Source of the DNA: Vibrio fluminensis
GTDB taxonomy: Bacteria > Pseudomonadota > Gammaproteobacteria > Enterobacterales > Vibrionaceae
Direction of reading: 5' to 3'
Length of the DNA stretch: 64,000 nt
NCBI RefSeq assembly: GCF_015278125.1
Contig: NZ_JADILO010000015.1
Coordinates: 38,277 to 102,276 of the forward strand
Shown: in pieces, positions 1 through 8,316 of the stretch
Layout of the letters: each line of letters opens with the position of its first letter
How positions within the stretch are numbered: the first letter of the stretch is position 1
Notes under the pieces: generated by a model
The model's input: the letters and a program-made list of their open reading frames with translations, nothing else
What the model was told of the DNA's origin: nothing
Databases searched by the model: none
Program-made: the position numbers and the translations under genes

Positions 1-95
1 TGTTTGACGCACATTCTTCTGCTTTCTTACTTAATCTCATCGAGAATTGATTTCGCTCAAGTTTTTCTCCTTTCTCTTATTGGACAATATGCTGT

Positions 96-114
96 AATAA
101 CAATGATTCTCATT
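96..114. promoter_or_regulatory. Putative Fur box 1 upstream of feoA
   Basis: This 19-mer agrees with the Vibrio Fur consensus AATGANAATNATTNTCATT, as I recall it, at 16 of 17 defined positions; only position 4 differs. It lies 182 bp before feoA, too far to be its core operator alone. It may therefore serve a divergent gene to the left. A minus-strand reading frame opens at base 40 and runs off the window, but it has no clear ribosome binding site and I do not call it. No other feature is visible in bases 1-95. Confidence 0.7.
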
Positions 115-215
115 TGTGTGTAAATTCTTCGAGACATTGATGCATTCATGTCAGAGGTTATGCAGTATGCAATCAGCATAAAGTTACACTCCGAAGCCCT
201 ACAAGTATCAGTACA

Positions 216-234
216 ATTGGGAATGATTATAATT
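216..234 (+). promoter_or_regulatory. Putative Fur box 2 overlapping the feoA promoter
   Basis: This second Fur-box-like 19-mer agrees at 14 of 17 consensus positions. It contains a perfect -10 hexamer TATAAT at 228-233; no good -35 is visible. An operator on the -10 would let iron-loaded Fur block RNA polymerase. The implied transcript start near 240 leaves about 55 nt of leader before feoA. Confidence 0.6.
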
Positions 235-295
235 TGAGCTTTTATTATCAAATGTAAGTTACAGAAAAAAGCCTCGTCTATTTTAGGAAGAATGT

Positions 296-556
296 ATGTT
301 TTGGTTTAGTAAAAAAAATAAAACTCAAAAAGTGAACTGTAATACCTTAGCAGGCGCTGAGTTAAATAAAGAATATACGATAAAAAGCATTGTTCAAGAC
401 GACAAGGAAATGGCGTATTTTTTAAATACGTTAGGTTGTTTTGCTGGAGAAAGCATAACCATTGTTTCAGTGCTTTCAGATACTTATGTTATATCAGTAA
501 AAGATGCTCGTTATAGTATTGATTCTGATTTGGCTAAGACAGTAATTTTAAACTAG
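296..556 (+). CDS. feoA: FeoA-family ferrous iron transport accessory protein
   Basis: The protein is 86 aa, in the usual size range for FeoA, a small SH3-like cytosolic partner of the FeoB permease. The region from about residue 17 carries the FeoA pattern: a conserved Leu/Gly-rich opening, a helix ending in LGCFAGE, then beta strands with a Val/Ile-rich core. The ATG at 296 follows an AGGAAG ribosome binding site at 285-290. Two Fur-box-like sites lie upstream, so iron repression is likely. A 182-bp gap separates it from feoB, unusually wide for a feo operon. The N-terminal residues MFWFSKKNK look like an extension before the SH3-like core. Confidence 0.85.
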   Translation: MFWFSKKNKTQKVNCNTLAGAELNKEYTIKSIVQDDKEMAYFLNTLGCFAGESITIVSVLSDTYVISVKDARYSIDSDLAKTVILN

Positions 557-738
557 ATAGATTTTGAAGATTCATAAGCGTTTTTTTGAAACGAAAATTA
601 CGCGCATAGACAACGAGAGATATTCATTCTTTTGGTTATAAGCATTTTGGCCTCTGACTAGAACAGACATTGTTTGAGGTTTTATAGGTTAGCCAAGTCT
701 ATTTCTTGTTGTAAGTTAAAATTCATGGAGATAGAGCA

Positions 739-2742
739 TTGAAAATTTCATTAGCAGGTAACCCAAATAGTGGTAAAACAACACTATTTAATGCGTTAAC
801 TGGCAGATTAGAAAAAGTGGGTAACTGGGCTGGTGTGACAATCAGCAAAAAAGAGGCCCCTTTGCGTAAGGAATTAGCGATTGCGAATGGCGAAGCAACA
901 ATCGTTGATCTACCTGGAGCATATTCAATGTCTCCATTTACGTTAGAAGAGAGTATTACTCGCGATTTTATTAAGAGTGAGAATCCAGACGTAATCCTCA
1001 ATGTCGTTGACGCAACTAACCTAAACCGAAGCCTATTTTTCACTACACAACTTTTAGAGTTAGGTATTCCAGTTGTTGTCGCGTTGAATAAGAGTGATTT
1101 AAACAAAAGTAGAAAGCTTACGATTGATGTAACTCAACTTAGTCAACAACTAGGCTGTCCAGTCGTTGAAACGGTTGCGGCAGATAACTCGGTGGCCGGC
1201 TTAACAGAATTGGTGAGTAAAGTTGTTGCAAATAAAGAGCAGCAGCAAGTTGCCCCTTTTACTCAAGAATATTCAGAGATCCAACAAGCGGAAGAAGTAC
1301 AAGCGTTTGACGCTAAGCGTTTTAGTTTTGTTAAGCAACTTGTTGCTGAAGTAGAAACTCGTCAGGTAAGCAGCTCAGAACCAACGATTCACGACAAAGT
1401 GGATAAAGTTTTGGCGCATAAGTGGCTTGGGTTGCCAATATTTGCTGTGATCATGTGGTGTGTGTTCTCCATTTCTCAAACGCACGTAGGTCCGCTTTTT
1501 GCCGATACTTTAGTTGGTTGGATTGATGGCTTCTACGGAATGGTAGAAGGAATGATGGGAGATGATGTATCTCCACTGCTTAGTGCGCTACTGCTTGATG
1601 GTATTATCGGTGGTGTGGGTGCGGTTGTGGGTTTCCTACCTTTAATCATGGTTTTGTTCTTCATGTTGGCATTGCTTGAAGACAGCGGTTACATGGCACG
1701 TGTCGCAATCATTATGGATAGATTCTTCAAGAAAGTGGGTCTTTCTGGTAAGTCTATTATCCCAATGATTATTGGTACCGGTTGTGCGATACCAGGCATC
1801 ATGGCAACTCGCACAATTCAAAATGAAAGACAGCGCCGTACAACTGCAATGCTGACGCCATTTATGCCTTGTGGTGCGAAGTTGCCGGTCATTGCTTTGT
1901 TTGCTGGTGTTTTCTTCCAAGATTCTGCGTGGGTAGGGACTAGCATGTACTTCGCAGGTATCGGTCTTATCATTCTTGGTGCTATGCTGATTGTTCGAAT
2001 TACCGGTGAGAAAAGTACGCGTTCATTTTTTATTTTAGAGATGCCTGAATATCGTGTACCAAGCTTGAAGCTCGCGATTAGCTCGACTCTGTCTCGCGCG
2101 AAAGCGTTCGTAATAAAAGCCGGTACCATCATTCTATTGTGTAATGCTGCGGTCCAAATTATGCAGACATTCACATGGGGATTCGAGATTGTTCCAGAAG
2201 GTGCTGAGAACACGAGTATTCTTGCTGGTCTAGCTTCACCATTTGCCTTCTTGCTTATCCCACTAGGTTTTGGTGTATGGCAATTGGCAGCTGCTGCAAT
2301 TACAGGCTTTATCGCTAAAGAGAACGTGGTTGGTACGCTAGCGGTTGTATACGGCATCACTAACTTTATTGATACCGAAGAACTAGCGCTTGTGTCGGGC
2401 AGTGCTGATGTTGCAACAGTGATGGGCTTGTCATCTGTAGCCGCTCTTGCTTACTTGGTGTTTAACTTGTTTACTCCACCATGCTTTGCAGCCATTGGTG
2501 CGATGAACGCTGAACTAGAAAACAAGAAATGGCTAATGGGTGGTATCAGTTTACAATTAGGCATCGCCTACGTGACTGCCTTTGTTATCTATCAAGTGGG
2601 TACATTCGCAACCACTGGTACGCTAGGTGAAGGCTTTATTTTCGGTTTTATCGTGTGCGTTGCGTTGATTGGTTATTTATTTACACTACTCAAAAAAGGC
2701 TCACTTAAAGAGCAAGAGAAACTGGGTCTCAGCCTACAGTAA
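739..2742 (+). CDS. feoB: Ferrous iron permease FeoB, short form
   Basis: FeoB is the inner-membrane Fe(II) transporter with an N-terminal GTPase. The G1 loop GNPNSGKT is at residues 7-14, followed by the DLPG (G3) and NKSD (G4) motifs. After a soluble linker of about residues 160-225, the core has Gate-type membrane segments with the conserved Cys stretches GTGCAIPG, MPCGAKLP and PPCFAAIGAMNAE. The protein is 667 aa; the FeoB usual in Vibrio and enterics is about 750-775 aa. The start is TTG at 739, supported by GGAGAT just upstream; no in-frame ATG lies nearby. The N-terminal sequence also differs from typical Vibrio FeoB, which suggests a second, differently derived Feo system. Confidence 0.93.
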   Translation: MKISLAGNPNSGKTTLFNALTGRLEKVGNWAGVTISKKEAPLRKELAIANGEATIVDLPGAYSMSPFTLEESITRDFIKSENPDVILNVVDATNLNRSLFFTTQLLELGIPVVVALNKSDLNKSRKLTIDVTQLSQQLGCPVVETVAADNSVAGLTELVSKVVANKEQQQVAPFTQEYSEIQQAEEVQAFDAKRFSFVKQLVAEVETRQVSSSEPTIHDKVDKVLAHKWLGLPIFAVIMWCVFSISQTHVGPLFADTLVGWIDGFYGMVEGMMGDDVSPLLSALLLDGIIGGVGAVVGFLPLIMVLFFMLALLEDSGYMARVAIIMDRFFKKVGLSGKSIIPMIIGTGCAIPGIMATRTIQNERQRRTTAMLTPFMPCGAKLPVIALFAGVFFQDSAWVGTSMYFAGIGLIILGAMLIVRITGEKSTRSFFILEMPEYRVPSLKLAISSTLSRAKAFVIKAGTIILLCNAAVQIMQTFTWGFEIVPEGAENTSILAGLASPFAFLLIPLGFGVWQLAAAAITGFIAKENVVGTLAVVYGITNFIDTEELALVSGSADVATVMGLSSVAALAYLVFNLFTPPCFAAIGAMNAELENKKWLMGGISLQLGIAYVTAFVIYQVGTFATTGTLGEGFIFGFIVCVALIGYLFTLLKKGSLKEQEKLGLSLQ

Positions 2743-2751
2743 GGAGATAAC

Positions 2752-2901
2752 ATGACGAATCTAATTGTTTCGCTGTGTATCGTTGCTATCGTTGGTGGCG
2801 CAATCTATAAAATAGTTGCAATGAAACGAAAAGGTGGGGCATGTGCGGGCTGTTCGCAGAGCAGCGGATGTTCATCGAAAAAGAACAACACGCATTGCTA
2901 A
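2752..2901 (+). CDS. FeoB-associated Cys-rich membrane protein
   Basis: This 49-aa protein has one N-terminal membrane helix (about residues 3-23), then a basic stretch MKRKGG, then a cluster of cysteines: CAGC, a further Cys after SSG, and a C-terminal Cys. This layout fits the FeoB-associated Cys-rich family (PF12669), found downstream of feoB mainly outside the gammaproteobacteria. It starts 9 bp after the feoB stop behind a strong AAGGAGATAAC ribosome binding site, so it is the last gene of the operon. Its role is unproven; metal or redox chemistry at FeoB is often suggested. It stands where gammaproteobacteria normally have the winged-helix protein FeoC. Confidence 0.8.
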   Translation: MTNLIVSLCIVAIVGGAIYKIVAMKRKGGACAGCSQSSGCSSKKNNTHC

Positions 2902-2922
2902 AGAAACAAATGCTATAACTAA

Positions 2923-2952
2923 AAACGTGAGCCATATTGCTCACGTTTTTTG
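2923..2952 (+). terminator. Rho-independent terminator of the feo operon
   Basis: The hairpin AACGTGAGC / GCTCACGTT has a 5-nt loop and is followed by a T-run. It lies 22 bp after the small Cys-rich gene. Confidence 0.85.
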
Positions 2953-3527
2953 CTTATGTGGTGGGCAATAAGTAAATGCAATTTGTAACAGGGGCGGTTG
3001 ATAGTACTGTTGCTGAAGCGCGAGGGGGCTTGTTAGCTATTAGCGGCCTAATTATACCCATTTTAGACATTGAAATTCTCGATGACTCTATCGTTTAGCA
3101 ACTGTAGACCAGTTAAGTTAGTCATTGTTTTCGACGCTTAAACCACTTGCCTTCATGAGATCAACTTTCGCTTGAGCCACCTTTCAATCGGCTACCGAAC
3201 GAACAAAAATATGATACAGGTAGCCCTTCTTGAAAATAAACTTTGTAATTGAATTGTTATCGATATTAACATACTAAAGTGCTACTTATGTGTTGTGAGT
3301 GAGTTATCATTCATAAGAACATAAAGTAAGCATAGATAAGAATAACAAAGATGAGTGCGGATGAACGCACCTTTAATATCTAAGTAATTTTGTAATGTTG
3401 TCGGAAATATTAGTTATTTACCATCATCTATGGTGTGACTTTATCAGTCGCTCAACGCCATGGATGGATAGAGCGATCATGGACCGCTGTGTTGATAGCT
3501 ATATGAATCAAAAGGAATGGATTTTTA
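2953..3527. other. Long intergenic stretch without a convincing gene
   Basis: No recognised gene lies here. A 40-codon reading frame (2976-3098, plus strand) with protein-like composition has no ribosome binding site and matches nothing I know; it could be a gene remnant. An inverted repeat GGCTACC/GGTAGCC at 3190-3225 has a 22-nt loop and no T-run. The right part presumably carries the promoter of the EAL gene, whose start is preceded by AAAAGGAATGG. Confidence 0.5.
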
Positions 3528-6020
3528 ATGGACATATTGGTTAATGAGGTCATTCGTGCGAAAGACGAAGATGACCTTTATTGGCGTTGCCTGAGAGAAA
3601 TCTACACTCTATACCAACCTACGCACGGTTTTATTGCGGAGTTTAATGCTGCCCGCAGTGAGGCAAGTACATTAGCCTACTTATACGATGGCAAACCGTT
3701 AGGTAACTTTACCTATGATCTTGCGGGGACGCCTTGTGTTAATGTTCTGCATGACAAAGAAATCTGCCGTTACGCAGATAATGTGCAACAACACTTTCCC
3801 CAAGATATAGCTTTGGTCGAGTTAGGCGCAGAAAGTTATATTGGCGTCCCTTTACAGAATCAAGATGGCGATATCGTTGGGGTTTTGGCTCTACTCTATT
3901 CTAAACCTCTCGCTGATCGCTTATTCGATGACACGTGGTTACTGACAGCCGGTTTCTTAATTGGCAAGACAATAGTGCAACAAAGATTAACTCGCGAAAA
4001 AAACCAGTTATTGGCGCAATTTGAACGCTCCGAGCAGATCACTGAATCTTGCTCTTGGCATTGGGACGTAGCGACTGATCGCTTTAGTCATTCTAAGAAT
4101 TTGAAGTCGATGTTTGACATATCAGACTCGGTAGATTTGAGCTTTGATGATTTCTTTTCAAATTATGTCTTTTACTCACCACAGCGTTACGCGCAGTTTC
4201 TCTCTGGGGCATTTTCTCCTTGCTCGATAAATAAAGTTGTCATTGATAAGGATCAGACTAGATGCGGGCTTGCGTTGGAGTTAACGTTCTTTAAGCATTA
4301 TAGCGCACAAGGAGCGTTGCGCAGTATTGAAGGCAATTTGAAAAACATAAGCGATTATTCACTATTGGAAAATAACCATTTAATCGCAACCAAAGTTATC
4401 GAGCTATCCAATAACGGCGTTATCGTCACCGACGAGGAAAACCGAATTCGGCACATGAATGCCAAGGCTGAGCAAATCACCGGCTTTACGTTTGAGGAAG
4501 CGCAAGGGCATACACCGGGCATATTTCGCTCTGATATCCATGATAATAAGTTTTATGGCTCGATGTGGCATCAACTCAATCGTACGGGGCATTGGTCAGG
4601 TGAAGTGTGGAATAAGACCAAATCTGGTGCTGTTTACCCCGAGGTACTCTCTATCTCTGCGGTGAAAGATAGAAATGGCATCGTTAAGAATTACATCGGT
4701 ATATTCGATGACATCAGTGATAGAAAGCTGATGGAAAGTGAGTTGTTAAAATATAAAAACAAGCAAGACTTTACGGGGCTACAAACGCGCACCAAGTTTA
4801 TGCAGTATTTCGAGCAGCACAAAGACTTGATTGTGGTGTTGTTAGATATTCATCGTTTCTCGACAATTAACAATTTGTATGGTGAAAGTTTTGGTAACAA
4901 AGTGCTCCGTTATGTGGGCTTGCTGCTTTATCGAAATTTTCTTGGGGGGACGGTAAGTGTTTGTCGTTACGCTGCCGATCAATTTGCCTTGTCTTGGCGT
5001 ATCGAGCACCTAGATGATATTGATGCTGTTATTGATGAGATTCGCAGTCGAGTTGAAAAAGCGTTCTATATTGATGGTCGGCTCGTAAAGCTAAGTATTA
5101 ACATGGGATATGCGTTACCAGATACCTCAGAAAATAAGATCCATATTATGGCTAAGGCCTATTATGCTCTCGATTCAGCGAAATCACAGTCCCTTCCCAG
5201 TACTGTGCGTTACTCTGATTATCTTGAAAAAAATATTGGTCGCAAAGAGCAGTTAGGTATCCGTTTGAAGCGGGCGATAGATGAATCGCGGTTACATGTA
5301 GAGTACCAACCAATATACGATTTTGATCTGAAAAAAGTGGTTAAGTTTGAAGCTTTGGCAAGATGGACAGATAATGGAGAAATAATCTCTCCTTTTGAGT
5401 TTATTCCGATAGCAGAAGAGTTGGGATACATTAGTCAACTTGGCAACCTTATTCTTACCATCGTGTGCCAAGATTTAACTCAGTTGAAGCGTTTAGGTCA
5501 CAATGATGTCAAAGTGTCAGTGAATCGCTCGATTGATGAACTGACCGATGAGAATATCGATGATTGTTCAATTCTCAATACGTTACGTATGTATGGTCTG
5601 GACACGACTGATATTATTATCGAGATTACAGAATCCGTCCCATTAGAAGACAAGCCGGAAGTGCAAGAACTGCTGCACTATCTTCGTGGCAAAGGCCTAA
5701 AACTGGCGTTAGATGATTTTGGTACCGGCTTCGCTTCTTTTTCAAATTTAATGAAGAATACGGTTGATATCCTCAAGATCGATCGTTCATTTATCCGTAA
5801 CATCGATACAGATAAAAACAACTCAGTACTGGTTCAATCCGTTAATTTGCTGGCAACTCAATTAGGGCTAGATGTGATTGCTGAAGGTGTAGAAACCAAA
5901 GAACAGTTAGCGATATTAAGTGAAATGGGCTGTCGTTATATTCAAGGTTATTACATCAGCAAGCCTGTTCCATTTGAGCAAGCAATCGCGTTTCTGGAAA
6001 TAGAACATTGTCCTGCTTAA
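3528..6020 (+). CDS. GAF-PAS-(degenerate GGDEF)-EAL c-di-GMP phosphodiesterase
   Basis: This 830-aa cytosolic signalling protein has no membrane helix. A GAF-like domain covers about residues 10-155, a PAS domain with its trailing PAC segment about 285-400, then GGDEF-like and EAL domains. The GGDEF signature is replaced by AADQF at 482-486, so cyclase activity is unlikely. The EAL domain looks intact: E608-A-L, VSVNRS, EITES, LDDFGTG, ILKIDRSF and IAEGVET are present, as expected for hydrolysis of c-di-GMP to pGpG. The GAF and PAS domains presumably sense a ligand or redox state. It stands alone between the feo operon and a convergent reductase gene. Confidence 0.9.
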   Translation: MDILVNEVIRAKDEDDLYWRCLREIYTLYQPTHGFIAEFNAARSEASTLAYLYDGKPLGNFTYDLAGTPCVNVLHDKEICRYADNVQQHFPQDIALVELGAESYIGVPLQNQDGDIVGVLALLYSKPLADRLFDDTWLLTAGFLIGKTIVQQRLTREKNQLLAQFERSEQITESCSWHWDVATDRFSHSKNLKSMFDISDSVDLSFDDFFSNYVFYSPQRYAQFLSGAFSPCSINKVVIDKDQTRCGLALELTFFKHYSAQGALRSIEGNLKNISDYSLLENNHLIATKVIELSNNGVIVTDEENRIRHMNAKAEQITGFTFEEAQGHTPGIFRSDIHDNKFYGSMWHQLNRTGHWSGEVWNKTKSGAVYPEVLSISAVKDRNGIVKNYIGIFDDISDRKLMESELLKYKNKQDFTGLQTRTKFMQYFEQHKDLIVVLLDIHRFSTINNLYGESFGNKVLRYVGLLLYRNFLGGTVSVCRYAADQFALSWRIEHLDDIDAVIDEIRSRVEKAFYIDGRLVKLSINMGYALPDTSENKIHIMAKAYYALDSAKSQSLPSTVRYSDYLEKNIGRKEQLGIRLKRAIDESRLHVEYQPIYDFDLKKVVKFEALARWTDNGEIISPFEFIPIAEELGYISQLGNLILTIVCQDLTQLKRLGHNDVKVSVNRSIDELTDENIDDCSILNTLRMYGLDTTDIIIEITESVPLEDKPEVQELLHYLRGKGLKLALDDFGTGFASFSNLMKNTVDILKIDRSFIRNIDTDKNNSVLVQSVNLLATQLGLDVIAEGVETKEQLAILSEMGCRYIQGYYISKPVPFEQAIAFLEIEHCPA

Positions 6021-6024
6021 AAAG

Positions 6025-6055
6025 AAAAGAGGTGCACTAGATGTGTTCCTCTTTT
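6025..6055. terminator. Bidirectional terminator between convergent genes
   Basis: An 8-bp stem AAAAGAGG / CCTCTTTT with a 15-nt loop lies between the converging EAL gene and the reductase gene. A and T tracts on the two sides could serve both directions. Confidence 0.6.
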
Positions 6056-6079
6056 ACTCATCGAACCATCTGGTTTTTG

Positions 6080-7783
6080 CTATGCGTTAGCAAACTTGTA
6101 AGTTCTGAAACCACCGATTAGGTTTCGCGCTCTATAGCCGTTGTTAACCAACTGACGATAGGCGACATTACCGCGCAGACCAACCTGACAGTAGATCACA
6201 ATTTCTTTGTCTTTTGGTAACTCGTTTATACGTTGACGAAGTTGATCGACCGGAATATTGATATCACCGCTTAAGTGATTGCCATTTTCTCGTTCGCCCG
6301 GATTACGCACATCAAGCAGTATCTGATCTTCTGACAGGTTATCAATCTGATCAAAATGAATCGGAGTTGAGTCGCCTTGAATGATGTTGTTGGCTACAAA
6401 TGCCGCTTGGTTGATAACATCTTTTGCACTTCCGTAAGGTGGCGCATAAGTTAATTCTAGGTGCTGTAGTTGTTCAACTGTCATACCAGCACGTTGGGCA
6501 ACGGCCATCACATCAATACGTTTATCGACACCATCTTTACCCACAGCTTGAGCGCCTAAAATCTTACCTGTTTTAGGGGCGAACAGCATTTTGAACGAAA
6601 CGATTTCTGCACCAGGGTAGTAACTCGCATGGCTTGCTGTGTGCACATACACCTTTTCATAAGTGATGTTGTCACGTTTTAGTTGTTTCTCATTTTTACC
6701 GGTTGATGCTACGGCTAAATTAAAGATCTTGCATATAGCAGTGCCTTGCGTACCTTGGTAAGTCTCTTGACGACCAAGCATGTTGTCTGCAGCCATACGA
6801 CCTTGGCGGTTTGCTGGTCCAGCAAGTGGAACAAGAGTTTGCTCGCTCGTGACAAAGTCTTTTTCCTCAACGGCATCGCCTACCGCATAAATAGCAGGAT
6901 CGCTGGTTTGCATATATTCGTTGGTGTAAATGCCTCCCAGTGCACCAAGTTGTAAACCTGCTTGTTGGGCAAGCCCTGTTTCGGGACGAACGCCAATCGC
7001 CATGATCAATATATCGGTTTTTAGCTGCTCGTCATTGCTCAGCGTTAATACCAGGTGTCCGTTTAAATGTTGGTGCTGATTGTTTTCACCGGCATCCTGA
7101 TTGGCGACATGCGATTCAGGAATATACTCCACACTGCTAAGCGCGGTTCCTAGACGTAGGTCAATGCCATGATTACGGATCTCGTCGTGGGCAAATCCTG
7201 CCATTTCGCGATCAACGGGAGTCATCACTTGGTCAGATAGCTCAAGCAGCGTGGTTTTGATGCCAAGTTGATGGAACGCTTCCATCATTTCTAAGCCAAT
7301 AAAACCGCCACCGACAACCGTAGCATGCTCAACATTATTCATCTTGATGGTCTGGATGATTTTATCCATATCTGGAATATTGCGCAGCGAATGGGTGAGT
7401 GGGTTGTCTACCCCTGGGATGGGTGGGACAACAGGTGCTGCGCCCGGGCTTAATAGCAAGAAATCATATTCTTGTTGGTATTCACTGCCATCAAGTAAAT
7501 TCTTTACTGTCACGGTTTTATCGTGGCGATTGATGGCGGTAACTTCGTTCATTACGCGCACGTCGACATTAAAACGGGCTAAGAAACTTTCAGGTGTTTG
7601 TAGGAGTAACTTACTGCGTTCTTGAATATCGCCACCAATATGATAAGGCAATCCGCAGTTAGCAAATGAGACAAATGGTCCGCGCTCAAGCATAATGATC
7701 TGTGCATCTTCGCTTAAACGTCGTGCTCTTGCCGCCGCAGAAGCGCCGCCCGCGACACCACCGATAATTACAATCTTCGTCAT
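6080..7783 (-). CDS. CoA-disulfide reductase with C-terminal rhodanese domain
   Basis: This 567-aa FAD/NAD(P)H flavoprotein has the N-terminal dinucleotide motif GGVAGGASAA. The single active-site Cys is C43, in SFANCGLPYHIGG, typical of CoA-disulfide reductases. A second nucleotide-binding motif VVGGGFIGLE and the FAD motif YAVGDAVE follow. Residues from about 470 form a rhodanese domain with catalytic C532 in IYCQVGLRGN. Characterised fusions of this type act on CoA disulfides, persulfides and polysulfides, releasing sulfide. The ATG at 7783 has an AGGAG site. It is divergent from an ArsR-type sensor and YeeE-like genes, which points to reactive sulfur handling. It could equally serve CoA redox balance. 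Confidence 0.92.
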   Translation of the reverse strand: MTKIVIIGGVAGGASAAARARRLSEDAQIIMLERGPFVSFANCGLPYHIGGDIQERSKLLLQTPESFLARFNVDVRVMNEVTAINRHDKTVTVKNLLDGSEYQQEYDFLLLSPGAAPVVPPIPGVDNPLTHSLRNIPDMDKIIQTIKMNNVEHATVVGGGFIGLEMMEAFHQLGIKTTLLELSDQVMTPVDREMAGFAHDEIRNHGIDLRLGTALSSVEYIPESHVANQDAGENNQHQHLNGHLVLTLSNDEQLKTDILIMAIGVRPETGLAQQAGLQLGALGGIYTNEYMQTSDPAIYAVGDAVEEKDFVTSEQTLVPLAGPANRQGRMAADNMLGRQETYQGTQGTAICKIFNLAVASTGKNEKQLKRDNITYEKVYVHTASHASYYPGAEIVSFKMLFAPKTGKILGAQAVGKDGVDKRIDVMAVAQRAGMTVEQLQHLELTYAPPYGSAKDVINQAAFVANNIIQGDSTPIHFDQIDNLSEDQILLDVRNPGERENGNHLSGDINIPVDQLRQRINELPKDKEIVIYCQVGLRGNVAYRQLVNNGYRARNLIGGFRTYKFANA

Positions 7784-7884
7784 AGTTACTCCTAGATTTC
7801 CTTGTATTTGCGTTTATTGCAATCGCTGATAGTGCAGTCGATCTGCAAGCTTAACATTCAATAACTGCTACTATAATGAACTAT

Positions 7885-7900
7885 ATTAGCTATGTCTAAT
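7885..7900. promoter_or_regulatory. Palindromic operator candidate ATTAG-N6-CTAAT, copy 1
   Basis: Exact inverted half-sites ATTAG and CTAAT are separated by 6 bp in the AT-rich divergent promoter region. The same architecture recurs at 7930-7945. Such elements are typical operators for BigR/SqrR/HlyU-type ArsR dimers; assignment to the adjacent regulator is inference. Confidence 0.6.
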
Positions 7901-7929
7901 TTTAAATAATCTAAATGTGATTTTACTAA

Positions 7930-7945
7930 ATTAGATTTGACTAAT
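7930..7945. promoter_or_regulatory. Palindromic operator candidate ATTAG-N6-CTAAT, copy 2
   Basis: This has the same half-sites and spacing as copy 1, offset by 45 bp. A third, perfect 11-bp palindrome TTAGAATCTAA follows at 7958-7968, 25 bp before the regulator start, and could be an additional or partial site. Confidence 0.6.
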
Positions 7946-7992
7946 GTTAATTTGTGGTTAGAATCTAAACAAAATGGTAGCGGGACGGAATA

Positions 7993-8316
7993 ATGAGTGA
8001 AACGCAATTTGACATGATGCAGATGCAAAAAAATGCAGCGCAAGCTGCGGAATTACTGAAAGTAATGGCGCATCCAGAGCGCCTGATGGTGATTTGCCAA
8101 CTGACGCAAGGTGAAGTTGGCGTAGGCTCCTTACAAGCGAACTCAACACTTAGCCAATCCGCATTGTCGCAACATCTAAGCGTATTGCGTAAACACAACA
8201 TCATCAAAGCGCGAAAGGCGTCTCAGCAGGTATTTTACTCGCTCGCGGATTCGAGAGTCGAAGTAATGATGAAGTCACTACACTGCGTATTTTGCGCAAA
8301 CAAGGAGGATTTATGA
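7993..8316 (+). CDS. ArsR-family repressor, BigR/SqrR/HlyU type (persulfide sensor candidate)
   Basis: This 107-aa winged-helix protein carries the family recognition helix SQSALSQHLSVLRKHNII. Two cysteines, C35 in the second helix and C101 in the C-terminal helix (LHCVFC), fall where the sensing pair of SqrR, BigR and Vibrio HlyU lies. In those proteins reactive sulfur links the pair and releases DNA. C98 is an extra Cys in the same helix. It is divergent from the CoA-disulfide reductase and overlaps the next gene by 4 bp (ATGA), so it heads an operon with the two YeeE-like transporters. Paired ATTAG/CTAAT palindromes sit in the shared promoter region. Direct proof of the ligand is lacking. 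Confidence 0.87.
   Translation: MSETQFDMMQMQKNAAQAAELLKVMAHPERLMVICQLTQGEVGVGSLQANSTLSQSALSQHLSVLRKHNIIKARKASQQVFYSLADSRVEVMMKSLHCVFCANKEDL

Noticed and set aside
57..251. Minus-strand 64-codon open frame upstream of feoA
   Set aside because: It covers both Fur boxes and the feoA promoter, has no ribosome binding site, and its composition (Ile, Cys and Arg-rich) is not protein-like.
1642..2360. Long minus-strand frames inside feoB
   Set aside because: They are shadows of the strongly supported feoB frame; other antisense frames throughout the window were rejected for the same reason.
2976..3098. 40-codon plus-strand frame after the feo operon
   Set aside because: It reads like protein but has no ribosome binding site and no recognised family; it is kept only as a note on the intergenic region.
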